Below are positions 54,197 to 63,125 of a stretch of DNA of 64,000 bases, piece after piece. The notes below the pieces were generated by a model. The model made no database searches. It saw only the letters and a list, made by a program, of their open reading frames with translations, and had not been told where the DNA came from. The first letter of the stretch is position 1. The number at the start of each line of letters is the position of its first letter. The position numbers were made by a program, and so were the translations under genes. The DNA lies in contig PVBG01000001.1 in the NCBI GenBank assembly GCA_002968845.1, positions 62,001-126,000 on the forward strand, read 5' to 3'. Source of the stretch: Neorhizobium tomejilense (lineage in GTDB: Bacteria; Pseudomonadota; Alphaproteobacteria; Rhizobiales; Rhizobiaceae).

Positions 54197-55060
54197 TCAG
54201 CGGATTCCGGATTTCATGAAGGATTCGATGACGTGGCGCTGCAGCACCAGGTAGATGATCAGGATCGGCAGGCTGGCGAGTGCGGCAGCCGCCATCAGCG
54301 GCCCCCAGAGATTGCCCTCCTGGGTCATGAACATCTGCAGGCCGATCTGGACGACCGAGTTCTCCGGCTTTCTCGACAGAAGCAGCGGCCAGAAATACTC
54401 GTTCCAGGCGGAGATGAAGGCGATGATCGACAGGGAGGCGATCGGAGCGCCCATGTTCGGCACCACGATCTGCCAGAGGATCTTCCAGCTTCTGGCGCCG
54501 TCGATGCGCGCCGCTTCGAGGATCTCGGTCGGGAAGGAGCGCATCGCGTTATAGAGGAGCAGGATCGCGAAGGCATGCGCCGCATTCGGCACGATGAGAC
54601 CGGTGAGCGTATCCAGGAGGCCGAGCCGTGAGGCGAGCACGTAGTTGGGGATCATCGTTACCTGGAAGGGCACCAGCCAGGAGAGCGCGATCAGCCCATG
54701 GATGACGCCGGAAAGGCGCATGCGCCAGTGCACCAGCGCATAGGCCGCAAACAGGCCGGTCACGACCTGCAGGATGGCGGTCGCTGCGGATACGATCGTG
54801 GTGTTGACCAGCATCCCGATCATCGGAATGCGGGTCAGCACGAAGACATAATTTTCGAGCGACGGATTGCTGGGCCAGAGCGAGGTGGAGAAGATCTCGT
54901 TTTCCGGCCGGAGCGAGGTGACGATCATCCAGTAGATCGGAAAGATCGACATGAAGGACAGGAGGATCATCACGGCATGCACGGCAAGCCGGCGGGCGCC
55001 ACTGGACTTTGGACCGCCGGAAGCGAACGCGATGCTGTCGGGTGAAACGTCAGTTGTCAT
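54197..55060 (-). CDS. CUT1 ABC transporter permease (MalG/UgpE-like)
   Basis: 287 residues from ATG 55060 (GAGG upstream), overlapping the previous permease by 11 bases. First helix AVHAVMILLSFMSIFPIYWMIVTSLRP; coupling motif SFPTEILEAARIDGARSWKILWQIVVPNMG. Pairs with the MalF/UgpA-like protein encoded next to it. Confidence 0.9.
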   Translation of the reverse strand: MTTDVSPDSIAFASGGPKSSGARRLAVHAVMILLSFMSIFPIYWMIVTSLRPENEIFSTSLWPSNPSLENYVFVLTRIPMIGMLVNTTIVSAATAILQVVTGLFAAYALVHWRMRLSGVIHGLIALSWLVPFQVTMIPNYVLASRLGLLDTLTGLIVPNAAHAFAILLLYNAMRSFPTEILEAARIDGARSWKILWQIVVPNMGAPIASLSIIAFISAWNEYFWPLLLSRKPENSVVQIGLQMFMTQEGNLWGPLMAAAALASLPILIIYLVLQRHVIESFMKSGIR

Positions 55061-56000
55061 AGATCGCAAACCTCTTGGTCAGCCACATGCATCCCGCCGC
55101 GATGACCGCAAAACCGGCAAAGGCGATCATGCCGGCCGCCGAGCTCCAGCCGGCCGACATGGTCTGGAAACCGTATTCCCAGAGCAGGTAGAAGATGTTG
55201 GTGGTCGATTTCAGCGGGCCGCCATTGGTGAGCACGTTGATATAGGCAAAGCTCCACTGCGCCCCGAACAGGATCGTCATCATCGACAGAAGCAGGATGG
55301 TCGGCGAAAGCAACGGCAGGCGAATGTCGCGGATGATCCCCCAGCGGCTGGCGCCGTCGATGCGCGCCGCCTCGATATAGGAGGGATTGATGCCGGCATT
55401 GGCGGCGGAAAATAAGAGAGTGGAAAAGCCGATCAGCTTCCAGCCGGTGATCCAGGTGAGCGTGGCGAGCGCGTAGTTCGGGTCGGTCAGGAAGCCGATG
55501 CGGCCGAGGCCGATCGTCTCAAGGCCGAGGGTGATCAGCCCCTGGTCCTCGTTGAGCAGCCAGCGCCAGAGGATGGCGGCGACCACGGGCGCGACGATCA
55601 TCGGCACGAAGATCAGCGCGCGATAGATCGTCCGGGCTCGGCCTTCGAGGTCCTGGGTCCAGATCGCCACGAACAGCGGAATGATCACCGACATGGGGAC
55701 GAGGCCGAGAATGTAGAAAAGCGTGTTCCAGAGGGCGGCTCGCATCTCGGGCAGTGCGAACAGGCGCTGATAGTTGGTGAGACCCACATAGCGCTGCGGC
55801 GAAGTCGGCAGCATGTTCCACTGGTAGAAAGAGAGCTGGAACGCCTCGACCAGTGGCACATAGGTCCACATCATCAGGAGGCAGAGCGCCGGTGCGAGAT
55901 AGAGCCAGGGCTGCACGGTGAACGTACCACGCTGGCGGGCAGCCGTAGGCGCTCGGGCAAGGATGAGCGGTCTTGCGAGATCGGCCTGGATGTCGGTCAT
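55050..56000 (-). CDS. CUT1 ABC transporter permease (MalF/UgpA-like)
   Basis: 316 residues from ATG 56000; an ATG further upstream lies close to the binding-protein stop and has no ribosome site. First helix WLYLAPALCLLMMWTYVPLVEAFQLSFY, coupling motif EAARIDGASRWGIIRDIRLPLLSP. Six helices. Resembles UgpA in the N-terminal wording. Confidence 0.9.
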   Translation of the reverse strand: MTDIQADLARPLILARAPTAARQRGTFTVQPWLYLAPALCLLMMWTYVPLVEAFQLSFYQWNMLPTSPQRYVGLTNYQRLFALPEMRAALWNTLFYILGLVPMSVIIPLFVAIWTQDLEGRARTIYRALIFVPMIVAPVVAAILWRWLLNEDQGLITLGLETIGLGRIGFLTDPNYALATLTWITGWKLIGFSTLLFSAANAGINPSYIEAARIDGASRWGIIRDIRLPLLSPTILLLSMMTILFGAQWSFAYINVLTNGGPLKSTTNIFYLLWEYGFQTMSAGWSSAAGMIAFAGFAVIAAGCMWLTKRFAIYDN

Positions 56001-56082
56001 GGAATTTTTCCCCGAAAGGACCCCGAGAGGGCAACGACGCCGGACGGGAAAGCGAGACCCGTCCGGCATCTCCTCGTAACGG

Positions 56083-57390
56083 TTACGGCATCAGGTCCTG
56101 GCCCTGGTCCTGGGCAGCTTTCAGCGTGGCGATCGGATCGCCCTTGCCGAAGACGGCTTCGCGCACCGAGTCCATCATCATCTTCTCGACCTGCCGGTAG
56201 TTGGGGCCGGGGAAGGCGACGTTGGCGGTGAGGCGGTTCAGCTGTTCCAGGTTGGCGCGGAACATCGGGTTTTCCTTGACCCACGGGCCGAGGTAATTCG
56301 GGTCGTCGACGATATCGAGACGCAGCGGCAGGTAGCCGATCTTGCTGGTGATGATCGTGTAGGCTTCCTTGCTCGTCAGGTACTTCAGGAGCTCGTAGGC
56401 CGCACGCTGCTTGGCCGGATCCTTGCTGAAGACGAACAGGGCACTGCCGGAATTGGTCGGAGCGGTCGGCTTTTCGCCGAAGGACGGCATCGGGGCGATA
56501 CGCAGGTCGAATTTGCCCTGGGCGGCCTTTTTGTAGGAGCCAAGCACCGCAGTCGTATAGACGAACATGCCGAGATTGCCCGCTGCAAAAGTGTCGGAAC
56601 CGCTGGCCGGATCGATCCTGGCATGAGCCCCGCTATCGACCATGTCGCGCAGCATCTTGACGGCCTCGGCGGCATTCTTGTCCGCGTAAGTGAGCTTGTT
56701 GCCGTCGCGCACCTTGCCGCCGTTCGACATGACGATCGCCTGGTAGACGAAGGTGCCGTCGCTCGGGCCGTAGGCGCCGGGGAAGAAGCCGTTCTTGCCG
56801 GTCTTTTCCTTGATCGCCTTGCCGGCGATGTTGACGTCGGCCCAGGTCTTCGGCGGGTTGTTCGGGTCCAGACCTGCCTGCTTGAAGAGGTCGCCGTTGT
56901 AATAGAGGACAGGCGTCGAGAAGGTGTAGGCGAGACCGTAGGTCTTGCCGTCGACCGTGCCGAGTTCGAGACCCTTGGGGATCATGCCGGCGAGATGCTC
57001 TTTCAGTTCCGCCGGCTTCACCATGTCCTCGAGCGCATTGCCGCCAAGGTCGCTGGCGATGAAGATCAGGTCGCGGAAGGTGAGCTGGGCGACGTCCGGC
57101 TGTTTGCCGGCGACGATATCGGCCTGGACGCGGTTGATGATCTCGTTCGAGGGAACGGCGATCGTCTCGACCTTCACGTTCGGGAATTTCTTCTCGAAAC
57201 CGGCAATCAGTTCCTTGGTGGCCTCGGAGCCGATGCCGGCAGAGGCGAGGTTGTAGTTGTAGAAGCTGATCGTCACCGGCTTGTCGACGGTTGCCGGCAT
57301 TTCGGCGAGGGCGCCGACCGGGAGGCCAAGAGGAAACATCGAGGCGGCGGTGAGCGTCGCCATCAGCTTGAGCGTGGTTCTGCGCAGCAT
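56083..57390 (-). CDS. CUT1 ABC transporter sugar(-phosphate)-binding protein (SBP family 1, UgpB-like)
   Basis: 435 residues. The N-terminal MLRRTTLKLMATLTAASMFPLGLPVGALAE is a signal peptide with two early arginines (RR-TTLK), weakly like a Tat leader. The mature fold includes VTISFYNYNLASAGIGSEATKELIAGFEKKFPNVKVE and GKTYGLAYTFSTPVLYYNGDLFKQAGLDPNNPPKTW, common in UgpB-type proteins. The operon lacks an ATPase. With a phosphodiesterase and a phosphatase downstream and upstream, glycerophosphodiesters or a similar phosphorylated solute are candidate cargo, which is an inference. Confidence 0.88.
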   Translation of the reverse strand: MLRRTTLKLMATLTAASMFPLGLPVGALAEMPATVDKPVTISFYNYNLASAGIGSEATKELIAGFEKKFPNVKVETIAVPSNEIINRVQADIVAGKQPDVAQLTFRDLIFIASDLGGNALEDMVKPAELKEHLAGMIPKGLELGTVDGKTYGLAYTFSTPVLYYNGDLFKQAGLDPNNPPKTWADVNIAGKAIKEKTGKNGFFPGAYGPSDGTFVYQAIVMSNGGKVRDGNKLTYADKNAAEAVKMLRDMVDSGAHARIDPASGSDTFAAGNLGMFVYTTAVLGSYKKAAQGKFDLRIAPMPSFGEKPTAPTNSGSALFVFSKDPAKQRAAYELLKYLTSKEAYTIITSKIGYLPLRLDIVDDPNYLGPWVKENPMFRANLEQLNRLTANVAFPGPNYRQVEKMMMDSVREAVFGKGDPIATLKAAQDQGQDLMP

Positions 57391-57412
57391 TTTGCGTGTC
57401 TCCGGATGAGGG

Positions 57413-58255
57413 TTATTCGGCGGCGACGGGCATTGCCCGAGCCATCAGAAGTTCCAGCGGATAGGTATTGAGTTCGGCGCGGTCGGACGGCAACGGCACG
57501 AAGGCCATGGTGAGGCCGGACGGGCGGATGGTGCCGATGCCGAAGGAGGCGCCGCGCACCATGCGCAGGATGTCGGTGCGCAGGATATCGGTCGCGGCGT
57601 GCTGGCCGGTGCCGACGACGACCGGGATGCCATGCCAGACCGAGACGCGGTCGTGATGGATATGGCCGCTCAGAATGCCGATGATATTGCGGCCCTTCAG
57701 CAGTTCGCGGAAACGTTCCGATTGCGGGAAGTGGATCGTTCGCCAATGGGCGACCTCGGCTTCCTCGCCGAGCGCCGGCGGGTGGTGGACGACGATCAGC
57801 TTCGGCAGGTCGGGATGGCTGTCGAGCGTCGAGGCGAGCCAGTCGAACTGTTCGGGATCGATCGTGCCGCCAATCAGGCCCGGCGTCGTCGAATCGATGG
57901 TGACGATGTGGATGCCGTCGATGATCGTGTCGTGGTCGTAGGGTGCGTCCGGATCATGCGTCTCGATGCCCATGCCCTCGTAGAAGCCGGGGCGGGTGTC
58001 GTGATTGCCGAGCGCATAGACGACCGGCACGTCGATCCTGGCGTCGATGATCTCCTTCAGCCGGCGAAAACTTTCCGCATCGCCACGATTGGTAAGGTCG
58101 CCGCTGGCGATCACGAATTGCGGCTTCGGCGTTACGGTCGCGACCAGATCGAGCACCTGACGCAGCGTTTCGGTCGTGTCGCTGTGGAGGTGGCTGTCGT
58201 CGGCGGTGCCGATGTGCAGATCGGTCAGATGGATGAATGTCGTTTCGCGTCGCAC
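57413..58255 (-). CDS. Metallophosphoesterase (calcineurin-like, CpdA/GpdQ type)
   Basis: 280 residues with all metal-site motifs in order: D12-x-H14 (LTDLHIG), GDLTNRG (D53), GNHDTR (N84-H85), VVHHPP and GHIHHDRV. This fits the class III phosphodiesterases CpdA and GpdQ. It is cytoplasmic and lies 22 bases upstream of the binding-protein gene, so it is the first enzyme of the ATPase-less importer operon. The likely substrate is a phosphodiester such as a glycerophosphodiester or a cyclic nucleotide. Confidence 0.9.
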   Translation of the reverse strand: MRRETTFIHLTDLHIGTADDSHLHSDTTETLRQVLDLVATVTPKPQFVIASGDLTNRGDAESFRRLKEIIDARIDVPVVYALGNHDTRPGFYEGMGIETHDPDAPYDHDTIIDGIHIVTIDSTTPGLIGGTIDPEQFDWLASTLDSHPDLPKLIVVHHPPALGEEAEVAHWRTIHFPQSERFRELLKGRNIIGILSGHIHHDRVSVWHGIPVVVGTGQHAATDILRTDILRMVRGASFGIGTIRPSGLTMAFVPLPSDRAELNTYPLELLMARAMPVAAE

Positions 58256-58350
58256 CGGATGCCTCCATGGATGACGGTTTCGTCAGGAGGACCGTTAGAA
58301 GGGGTTTGTTTCCTGCTCGTGACGGATTTCGAATGCCGTTCGAAACCGGT

Positions 58351-58986
58351 TCAGCGGCGAAACATCGGCGCGATCACCTCGACCATGCGGGCGATGACGA
58401 TGTCCGGATCATCGAGGTCGATGCCGTAATTGGTCAGCACTTCGGTGCGCGACCGGGAGCGGGTGACCTGCGAGCGGATGCCGAGCGCGCAATTGAGCCG
58501 CCAGCCGATATCGACCTCGTCGAGCCAGGGCGCGATCCGCTTCAGATGTGGGACGAAAGCCCGGTGATGTTCGACGTTATCGATGATGCGGCGGTAGTGC
58601 GGTGCGCGTTCCCGGTGGGTCTTCGCCATTGAGGTGAAATGCGACAGGACCGGATAACTGGAGGTCGGGTCGAGGCTCCAGCGGATCGAGGGACCGACCA
58701 GAGCTGCGATGACTTCATCGAGATCGGGCGGATCGGGCGCCCGCCGGTCGACAGCTTTGCGGAGCAGGCTCAACCGTTCCGCATTGAGCCGCCGATAGAC
58801 ACGCTCTGCGACCGCCGCGACCAGTTCTTCCTGCGAGCCGAAATGGTAGCTGATGGCGGAAGGCGTCGCATGTGCCTCGATGGCGATCCGCCGGGCGGTC
58901 AGATCCTCGAAAGCCTCGGCTTCGCAAAGCAGATGCTCGCAGGCATCCATGAGCCTCATGGCTGTGAGATTGGCGCGGCCGTGCAT
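58351..58986 (-). CDS. TetR-family transcriptional regulator
   Basis: 211 residues. N-terminal helix-turn-helix at about 10-55: LTARRIAIEAHATPSAISYHFGSQEELVAAVAER. The C-terminal helical ligand domain is not of a family I can name. It lies 95 bases upstream of the metallophosphoesterase on the same strand, so it may regulate that operon and itself. I see no clear palindrome in the gap. Confidence 0.88.
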   Translation of the reverse strand: MHGRANLTAMRLMDACEHLLCEAEAFEDLTARRIAIEAHATPSAISYHFGSQEELVAAVAERVYRRLNAERLSLLRKAVDRRAPDPPDLDEVIAALVGPSIRWSLDPTSSYPVLSHFTSMAKTHRERAPHYRRIIDNVEHHRAFVPHLKRIAPWLDEVDIGWRLNCALGIRSQVTRSRSRTEVLTNYGIDLDDPDIVIARMVEVIAPMFRR

Positions 58987-59050
58987 GAACTCACCCTCGA
59001 CAGCCGCAATCTAGGCAGATTTTGTGTAGGGCGGATGACAGCAGGGCCGA

Positions 59051-59368
59051 CTAGGCCAGGTCGGCGCGGGCCGTTTCCTTGTCGAGCGGCCGGGCGAAAG
59101 GCACGGGCCAGCTGTCCCTTTCGTCATCTCCATCCTCGCCATCCCGGAACTCGTCCATGCGGTGCTTGATGGCCAGCGCATAGATCGTATCCAGAATGTT
59201 CCGGTCACGCAGGTGCGGGTCGCTCAACCCGAGCAGGGCCGCCCTGACGATCTTCTTGCTCGACGTCTTCGGGCAACGTTTGGTGACAAATTTAAACAAT
59301 GCGTCGTCGGTCAGACCTTCCATGGCGCCGTCGACCAGCGCCTCGTAGACCTTTCGCTTTTCTCCCAT
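59051..59368 (-). CDS. Small conserved hypothetical protein
   Basis: 105 residues from ATG 59368 (GGAGAG upstream). It is mostly helical (MGEKRKVYEALVDGAMEGLTDDALFKFV, SKKIVRAALLGLSD, ILDTIYALAIKHRMDEFRD), with an acidic patch GEDGDDERD and no membrane segment. I do not recognise the family. Codon use resembles that of its neighbours, so it is probably a real gene. It stands between TetR and the DUF922 gene, with no operon partner. Confidence 0.6.
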   Translation of the reverse strand: MGEKRKVYEALVDGAMEGLTDDALFKFVTKRCPKTSSKKIVRAALLGLSDPHLRDRNILDTIYALAIKHRMDEFRDGEDGDDERDSWPVPFARPLDKETARADLA

Positions 59369-59551
59369 TGAACTCTCCAGCACCAAATCAGAACGTCTTG
59401 TCACGCAACTGTCATCATTCATTTCGGGGGAAATATGGCAAGGGGCTGGAACCAAAGTTGTAATGTATAGCGTTCACTGAAACATATCTGGCCAGTTGAA
59501 ACTGCGGTGTCGTCTCCCTAGTTTCGCGGCGTTCGAAGCGGGAGGATACGG

Positions 59552-60166
59552 GTGAGGATAGGTGCAGGAATTCTCCGGGCGATGATTTGTCTCGTCCTGG
59601 TGCCGATAAATGTATCGGCGCAGAGCCAATGGCAGCCGGTGGAGCAGATCCAGACCTATCCCGTCACCGGAGATTCCGGTGTCGATCTCTACGCGTCCAT
59701 CGGACAGCGCGGCCCCAAGATCGGCAAGGAAGTGCGCGCCATCGCCCACACCAATTTCAAGCTGACCTGGACCCGCGATTACCGGCCTCAGCCTGACGGT
59801 GCCTGCACGCTCGTTTCGGCGCGGCCGAAGCTGATCATCACCTACACGCTGCCGAAACCCGCATCCGCGCTTGCTCCCGATCTGAAGAAGAAATGGGATG
59901 TCTTCATCGCCGGCGTCTACAAGCACGAACTGGTCCACGGCGTCATCATCATCGACATGGTGAAGGAGATCGAGCGGGTGAGCGTGGGTCTCAGCGTCGC
60001 CAACGACCCGAAATGCACGAAAATCAGGACCGAACTGACGGCCAAGCTCGGCGAGATTTCGAAGGCGCAGCAGAAGCGCAGCAACGACTACGATCGGATG
60101 GAGATGAGCGAGGGCGGCAATGTCCACCAGCTCATTCTCCAATTCGTGAACGGCGCCGGTAAATAG
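59552..60166 (+). CDS. Putative zinc-dependent protease, DUF922 type
   Basis: 204 residues, GTG start at 59552. The N-terminal MRIGAGILRAMICLVLVPINVSA is a signal peptide, so the protein is exported. A metal-binding HELVH motif is at residues 125-129 (YKHELVHGV), and a WTRDYRPQPDGACTLVSARPKLIITYTLP strand region precedes it, typical of DUF922 proteins. Two cysteines (C85, and one near KCTK) could form a disulphide in the periplasm. Function in the family is not established. Single gene, convergent with the EamA gene. Confidence 0.8.
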   Translation: MRIGAGILRAMICLVLVPINVSAQSQWQPVEQIQTYPVTGDSGVDLYASIGQRGPKIGKEVRAIAHTNFKLTWTRDYRPQPDGACTLVSARPKLIITYTLPKPASALAPDLKKKWDVFIAGVYKHELVHGVIIIDMVKEIERVSVGLSVANDPKCTKIRTELTAKLGEISKAQQKRSNDYDRMEMSEGGNVHQLILQFVNGAGK

Positions 60167-60217
60167 GACGCCGCTCGCATTGCTTCATCCGCAGTTTACC
60201 GGATCGCGGCGGCTCAC

Positions 60218-61123
60218 CTATCTCCTGCGCATGACGTTGACGACGAGCACGCCGACGATCGCCATGATGCCGCCGATCGCGCCGATCAGCGTAGGCACTT
60301 CGCCGAGCCAGAGGAAGCCGATCAGGGTTGCGGTCGGAGGAACGCCGTAAAGGAAATTGGAGGCTCTGGCTGCCGACAGGCGCTTCAGGGCTATTGCCCA
60401 GGTGACGTAACCGATCGCAGTCGGGAAGAGCACCAGATAGGCGATGCCCCAGTTCACCTCGGCAGGGGCGGCGGCGAGCGCCTGCAGGGCCGACGGTACG
60501 GCCGGCAATAGCGGAATGGAGCCGATCAGCATCAGCCAGGCCGTGACGGCCAATGCGGGCATACGGCCGAGGATCGGCTTCTGCAGCACGCTGGCAATCG
60601 CGGAGCAGAGGGCGGCACCGAGGATGAGGATCGCGTTCGGATCGAGATCGAAGCCGTCTTCTCCCGAGGCCGCGATCAGCGCCACGCCGGCAAAGGAGAT
60701 CGCCGTTCCGACCCAGCCCCAGTGGCCGAACCGCTCGCCGAGCGCGAAGATGGCGATGAGTGCGGTGAAGACCGGCATGGTGTTGATGATGAAGCTCGCC
60801 GGACCTGCCGCGACCGTCCGTTCGCCCATGTTGAGGAGAACGGCATAGGCGGCGATGAAGAGCACTGCCGCGACGACGAGGCGGAGGATATCGCCCTTGG
60901 CCGGAAGAGCCGGCCGGGCAATTGCGAGATAGACGACCGCGATCAAGGCGGCCGGAACATATCGTGCCGTGGCGAGCTCGATCGGCGTCAGCGGCCCGAG
61001 CGCGATACGGATCACGGCGAAGGACGAGGCCCAGAAAACGATAGTCACCAGGATCGCCAGGAAGGCGATCACATCGAATCCCTGTTTTTCATCCGTTCCC
61101 GTGCTCATGGCGACCGTGCTCAT
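60218..61123 (-). CDS. EamA-family (DMT superfamily) transporter
   Basis: 301 residues from ATG 61123 (GGGAGAAAGAG upstream), ten helices in two EamA repeats ([36 protein letters not shown]; then [22 protein letters not shown]). Divergent from a LysR gene, a common regulator-exporter pair. Usual roles are export of amino acids or metabolites. Confidence 0.9.
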   Translation of the reverse strand: MSTVAMSTGTDEKQGFDVIAFLAILVTIVFWASSFAVIRIALGPLTPIELATARYVPAALIAVVYLAIARPALPAKGDILRLVVAAVLFIAAYAVLLNMGERTVAAGPASFIINTMPVFTALIAIFALGERFGHWGWVGTAISFAGVALIAASGEDGFDLDPNAILILGAALCSAIASVLQKPILGRMPALAVTAWLMLIGSIPLLPAVPSALQALAAAPAEVNWGIAYLVLFPTAIGYVTWAIALKRLSAARASNFLYGVPPTATLIGFLWLGEVPTLIGAIGGIMAIVGVLVVNVMRRR

Positions 61124-61136
61124 CTCTTTCTCCCTC

Positions 61137-61165
61137 AAACTTGAAGTCTGGCAAAACTTGAAGTC
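61137..61165. repeat. Direct repeat in the EamA/LysR divergent region
   Basis: AAACTTGAAGTC occurs twice (61137-61148 and 61154-61165), 17 bases apart centre to centre, within the promoter region of the EamA gene. It may be a binding site for the LysR protein, though it lacks the usual T-N11-A symmetry. Confidence 0.4.
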
Positions 61166-61225
61166 AGGATTTAGCGCCTCTCATCCATGCTTGAAAAGCA
61201 ACGCAATCGATGATCATATGTGCGT

Positions 61226-62155
61226 ATGGTTCACAGCTCACAGACTTTGCCGCCACTTGATACGCTCGAGACCTTCGCGCGGGCCGCGCGTCTCGGATCG
61301 TTTTCCGCAGCGGCGGAAGAGGGCGGCGTCACCCATGGTGCCGTCTCCCGGCAGATATCCCGGCTGGAGCGCTGGATGGGCGTGCGGCTTTTCTCCCGCG
61401 AGGCCCGCGGCGTAACGCTGACACCGGAAGGCACACGGTTTTTCGCCCGCGCGGAGGAAGCGTTGGCCCTGCTCGGGGATACGGACGAGCGGTGGCTGCC
61501 CCGCCGAAACAAGGCGGTCGTCCGGCTTTCGGTGACGCCATCGGTCGCCTCGCTCTGGCTGTTTTCGCGCATGCCGAAGCTGGAGGCCAGCGATATCCAC
61601 CTGGAAGTGATACTGGAACATCGGCTGGCGGACTTCAGCGAGGGCATCGACCTGGCGATCCGTTGCGGCAAGGGGCCATGGGCCGGCGTGCGCAGCCTGC
61701 CGCTCTGGCAGGAGAAACTCGTGCCGATCGCCGCTCCGGCGGTGGCCGAGCGTCTCGGCGGACGCACCGATGCAAAATCACTGCTCGAATTGCCGATCCT
61801 GCACGATTCCAATGTCGAGGCCTGGCGGCGATGGCTGGCTGTCGAGAGCGTCGATTACGTGCCGCGCGGGCAGGACCGGCGGTTCGAGGATTATAACCTG
61901 GTGATCGACGCCTGCGCGCATGGCCTCGGCATCGCGCTCGCCCGGCCCCCGCTTGCCGACGCCGCGCTTGCCTCCGGCCGGGTCGTCGCCGTGTCCGACA
62001 GGACCATCGATCACCACGTCGCCTTTCACCTGATCCGCCCGAACGACGCGATGAAAGCTTCTGCCGCCGAGTTTGCCCGGCGCTTCCTGCAGGAGGCCGG
62101 GTTCGACGAGACGGCGATCGCAGCCTTCATCGCGCCGGGACGGGGAAAGGGATAA
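61226..62155 (+). CDS. LysR-family transcriptional regulator (GcvA-like)
   Basis: 309 residues from ATG 61226; the GTG six bases earlier is in frame and equally possible, and no strong ribosome site is seen. The HTH is at about 12-60 (LETFARAARLGSFSAAAEEGGVTHGAVSRQISRLE). The effector domain is of the GcvA type (IDLAIRCGKGPWAGVRSLPLWQEKLVPIAAP, DACAHGLGIALARPPLADAAL). It probably controls the divergent EamA exporter and itself. Confidence 0.9.
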   Translation: MVHSSQTLPPLDTLETFARAARLGSFSAAAEEGGVTHGAVSRQISRLERWMGVRLFSREARGVTLTPEGTRFFARAEEALALLGDTDERWLPRRNKAVVRLSVTPSVASLWLFSRMPKLEASDIHLEVILEHRLADFSEGIDLAIRCGKGPWAGVRSLPLWQEKLVPIAAPAVAERLGGRTDAKSLLELPILHDSNVEAWRRWLAVESVDYVPRGQDRRFEDYNLVIDACAHGLGIALARPPLADAALASGRVVAVSDRTIDHHVAFHLIRPNDAMKASAAEFARRFLQEAGFDETAIAAFIAPGRGKG

Positions 62156-62224
62156 ACCTAGGCACCTACCGCATGCACTGAATACCGCCGATATCGGTAA
62201 TCAGCTCAGCTTGGGCTGGAGGGC

Positions 62225-63109
62225 TCACACCCCGCCATTCTCCCTGGCGAAGCGGGCGATATCGGCATGGGTGGCGAACCAGACGCCCTCGTGGCCCTGG
62301 ATGTGCCTGATCAGATCCTCCAGCACGAAGATGCGCGAGCGGTAACCGGACACATGCGGATGCATGGTCAAAAGGAACAGCCCGCCTTCGATATAGGCGC
62401 GGTCGAACTCCCGCTTGAAGATGTCGAGCACGGAGGTCGGCGGGGTGTAAGGGCGGAGCGCGGTAAACCGGTTCATGTTGAAATAGACCGCATCGTCGCG
62501 GATCCACTCGACCGGCAGTTCGACCATGCCGGTCGGCTCGCCGTCCTCGACCAGTTCGTAAGGATCGTCGTCGGCCATCAGCGAGGAATCATAGATCAGC
62601 CCGAGCTCGCGCTCGATCTTCAGCGTCTCATAGGAAAAGTCCCAGGAGGGCGTGCGCATGCCGACCGGGCGGATGCCGGTGATCTTTTCGAGCGTGTCGG
62701 CGGCGCGGAAATGCAATTCCCGTTCCTTGTCGGCCGGAACCTTGGTGTTCACCTCGTGAATCCAGCCGTGCAGGCCGATTTCGTGGCCTTCGGCGATGAC
62801 GCGCCGCTGTTCGTCGGGATAGAGGAGGGCCGCGACCGCCGGCACGAAGAAGGTCGCCGGGACATCGGCATTCTTCAGCGTTTCGAGGATGCGCGGCACG
62901 CCCATGCGGTTGCCGTATTGCCCCTGGGACATGCGGCCGATCGATTCGCCGCCGTCGCGAAGTTCGTTGGTCTCATGGTCGCTGTCGAAGGAAAGGGCGA
63001 CCGCGCAGCGCGCGCCGTCCTTCCAGGCTTTCGGTTTCAGCGAACGGCCGGCGCGCACCTTGTTGACCTTGCCGCGCCACGTGGCCTCGTCCCACTCCCA
63101 GGGTTCCAT
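62225..63109 (-). CDS. Polysaccharide deacetylase-family protein (PuuE/PgdA-like)
   Basis: 294 residues from ATG 63109. NodB-type motifs: SFDSDHE (D42, D44), GLHGWIHE (H114, H118) as the metal site, then RTPSWDFS and the HPHVSGYRSRIFVLEDLI tail. No signal peptide. The SFDSDHET variant is found in cytoplasmic peptidoglycan deacetylases and allantoinase-like PuuE. It is directly downstream of a peptide-ABC ATPase gene (16 bases), so its substrate may be an imported peptide or amide. Role not fixed. Confidence 0.85.
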   Translation of the reverse strand: MEPWEWDEATWRGKVNKVRAGRSLKPKAWKDGARCAVALSFDSDHETNELRDGGESIGRMSQGQYGNRMGVPRILETLKNADVPATFFVPAVAALLYPDEQRRVIAEGHEIGLHGWIHEVNTKVPADKERELHFRAADTLEKITGIRPVGMRTPSWDFSYETLKIERELGLIYDSSLMADDDPYELVEDGEPTGMVELPVEWIRDDAVYFNMNRFTALRPYTPPTSVLDIFKREFDRAYIEGGLFLLTMHPHVSGYRSRIFVLEDLIRHIQGHEGVWFATHADIARFARENGGV

Positions 63110-63125
63110 ATCCCGTTCTCCCTTT

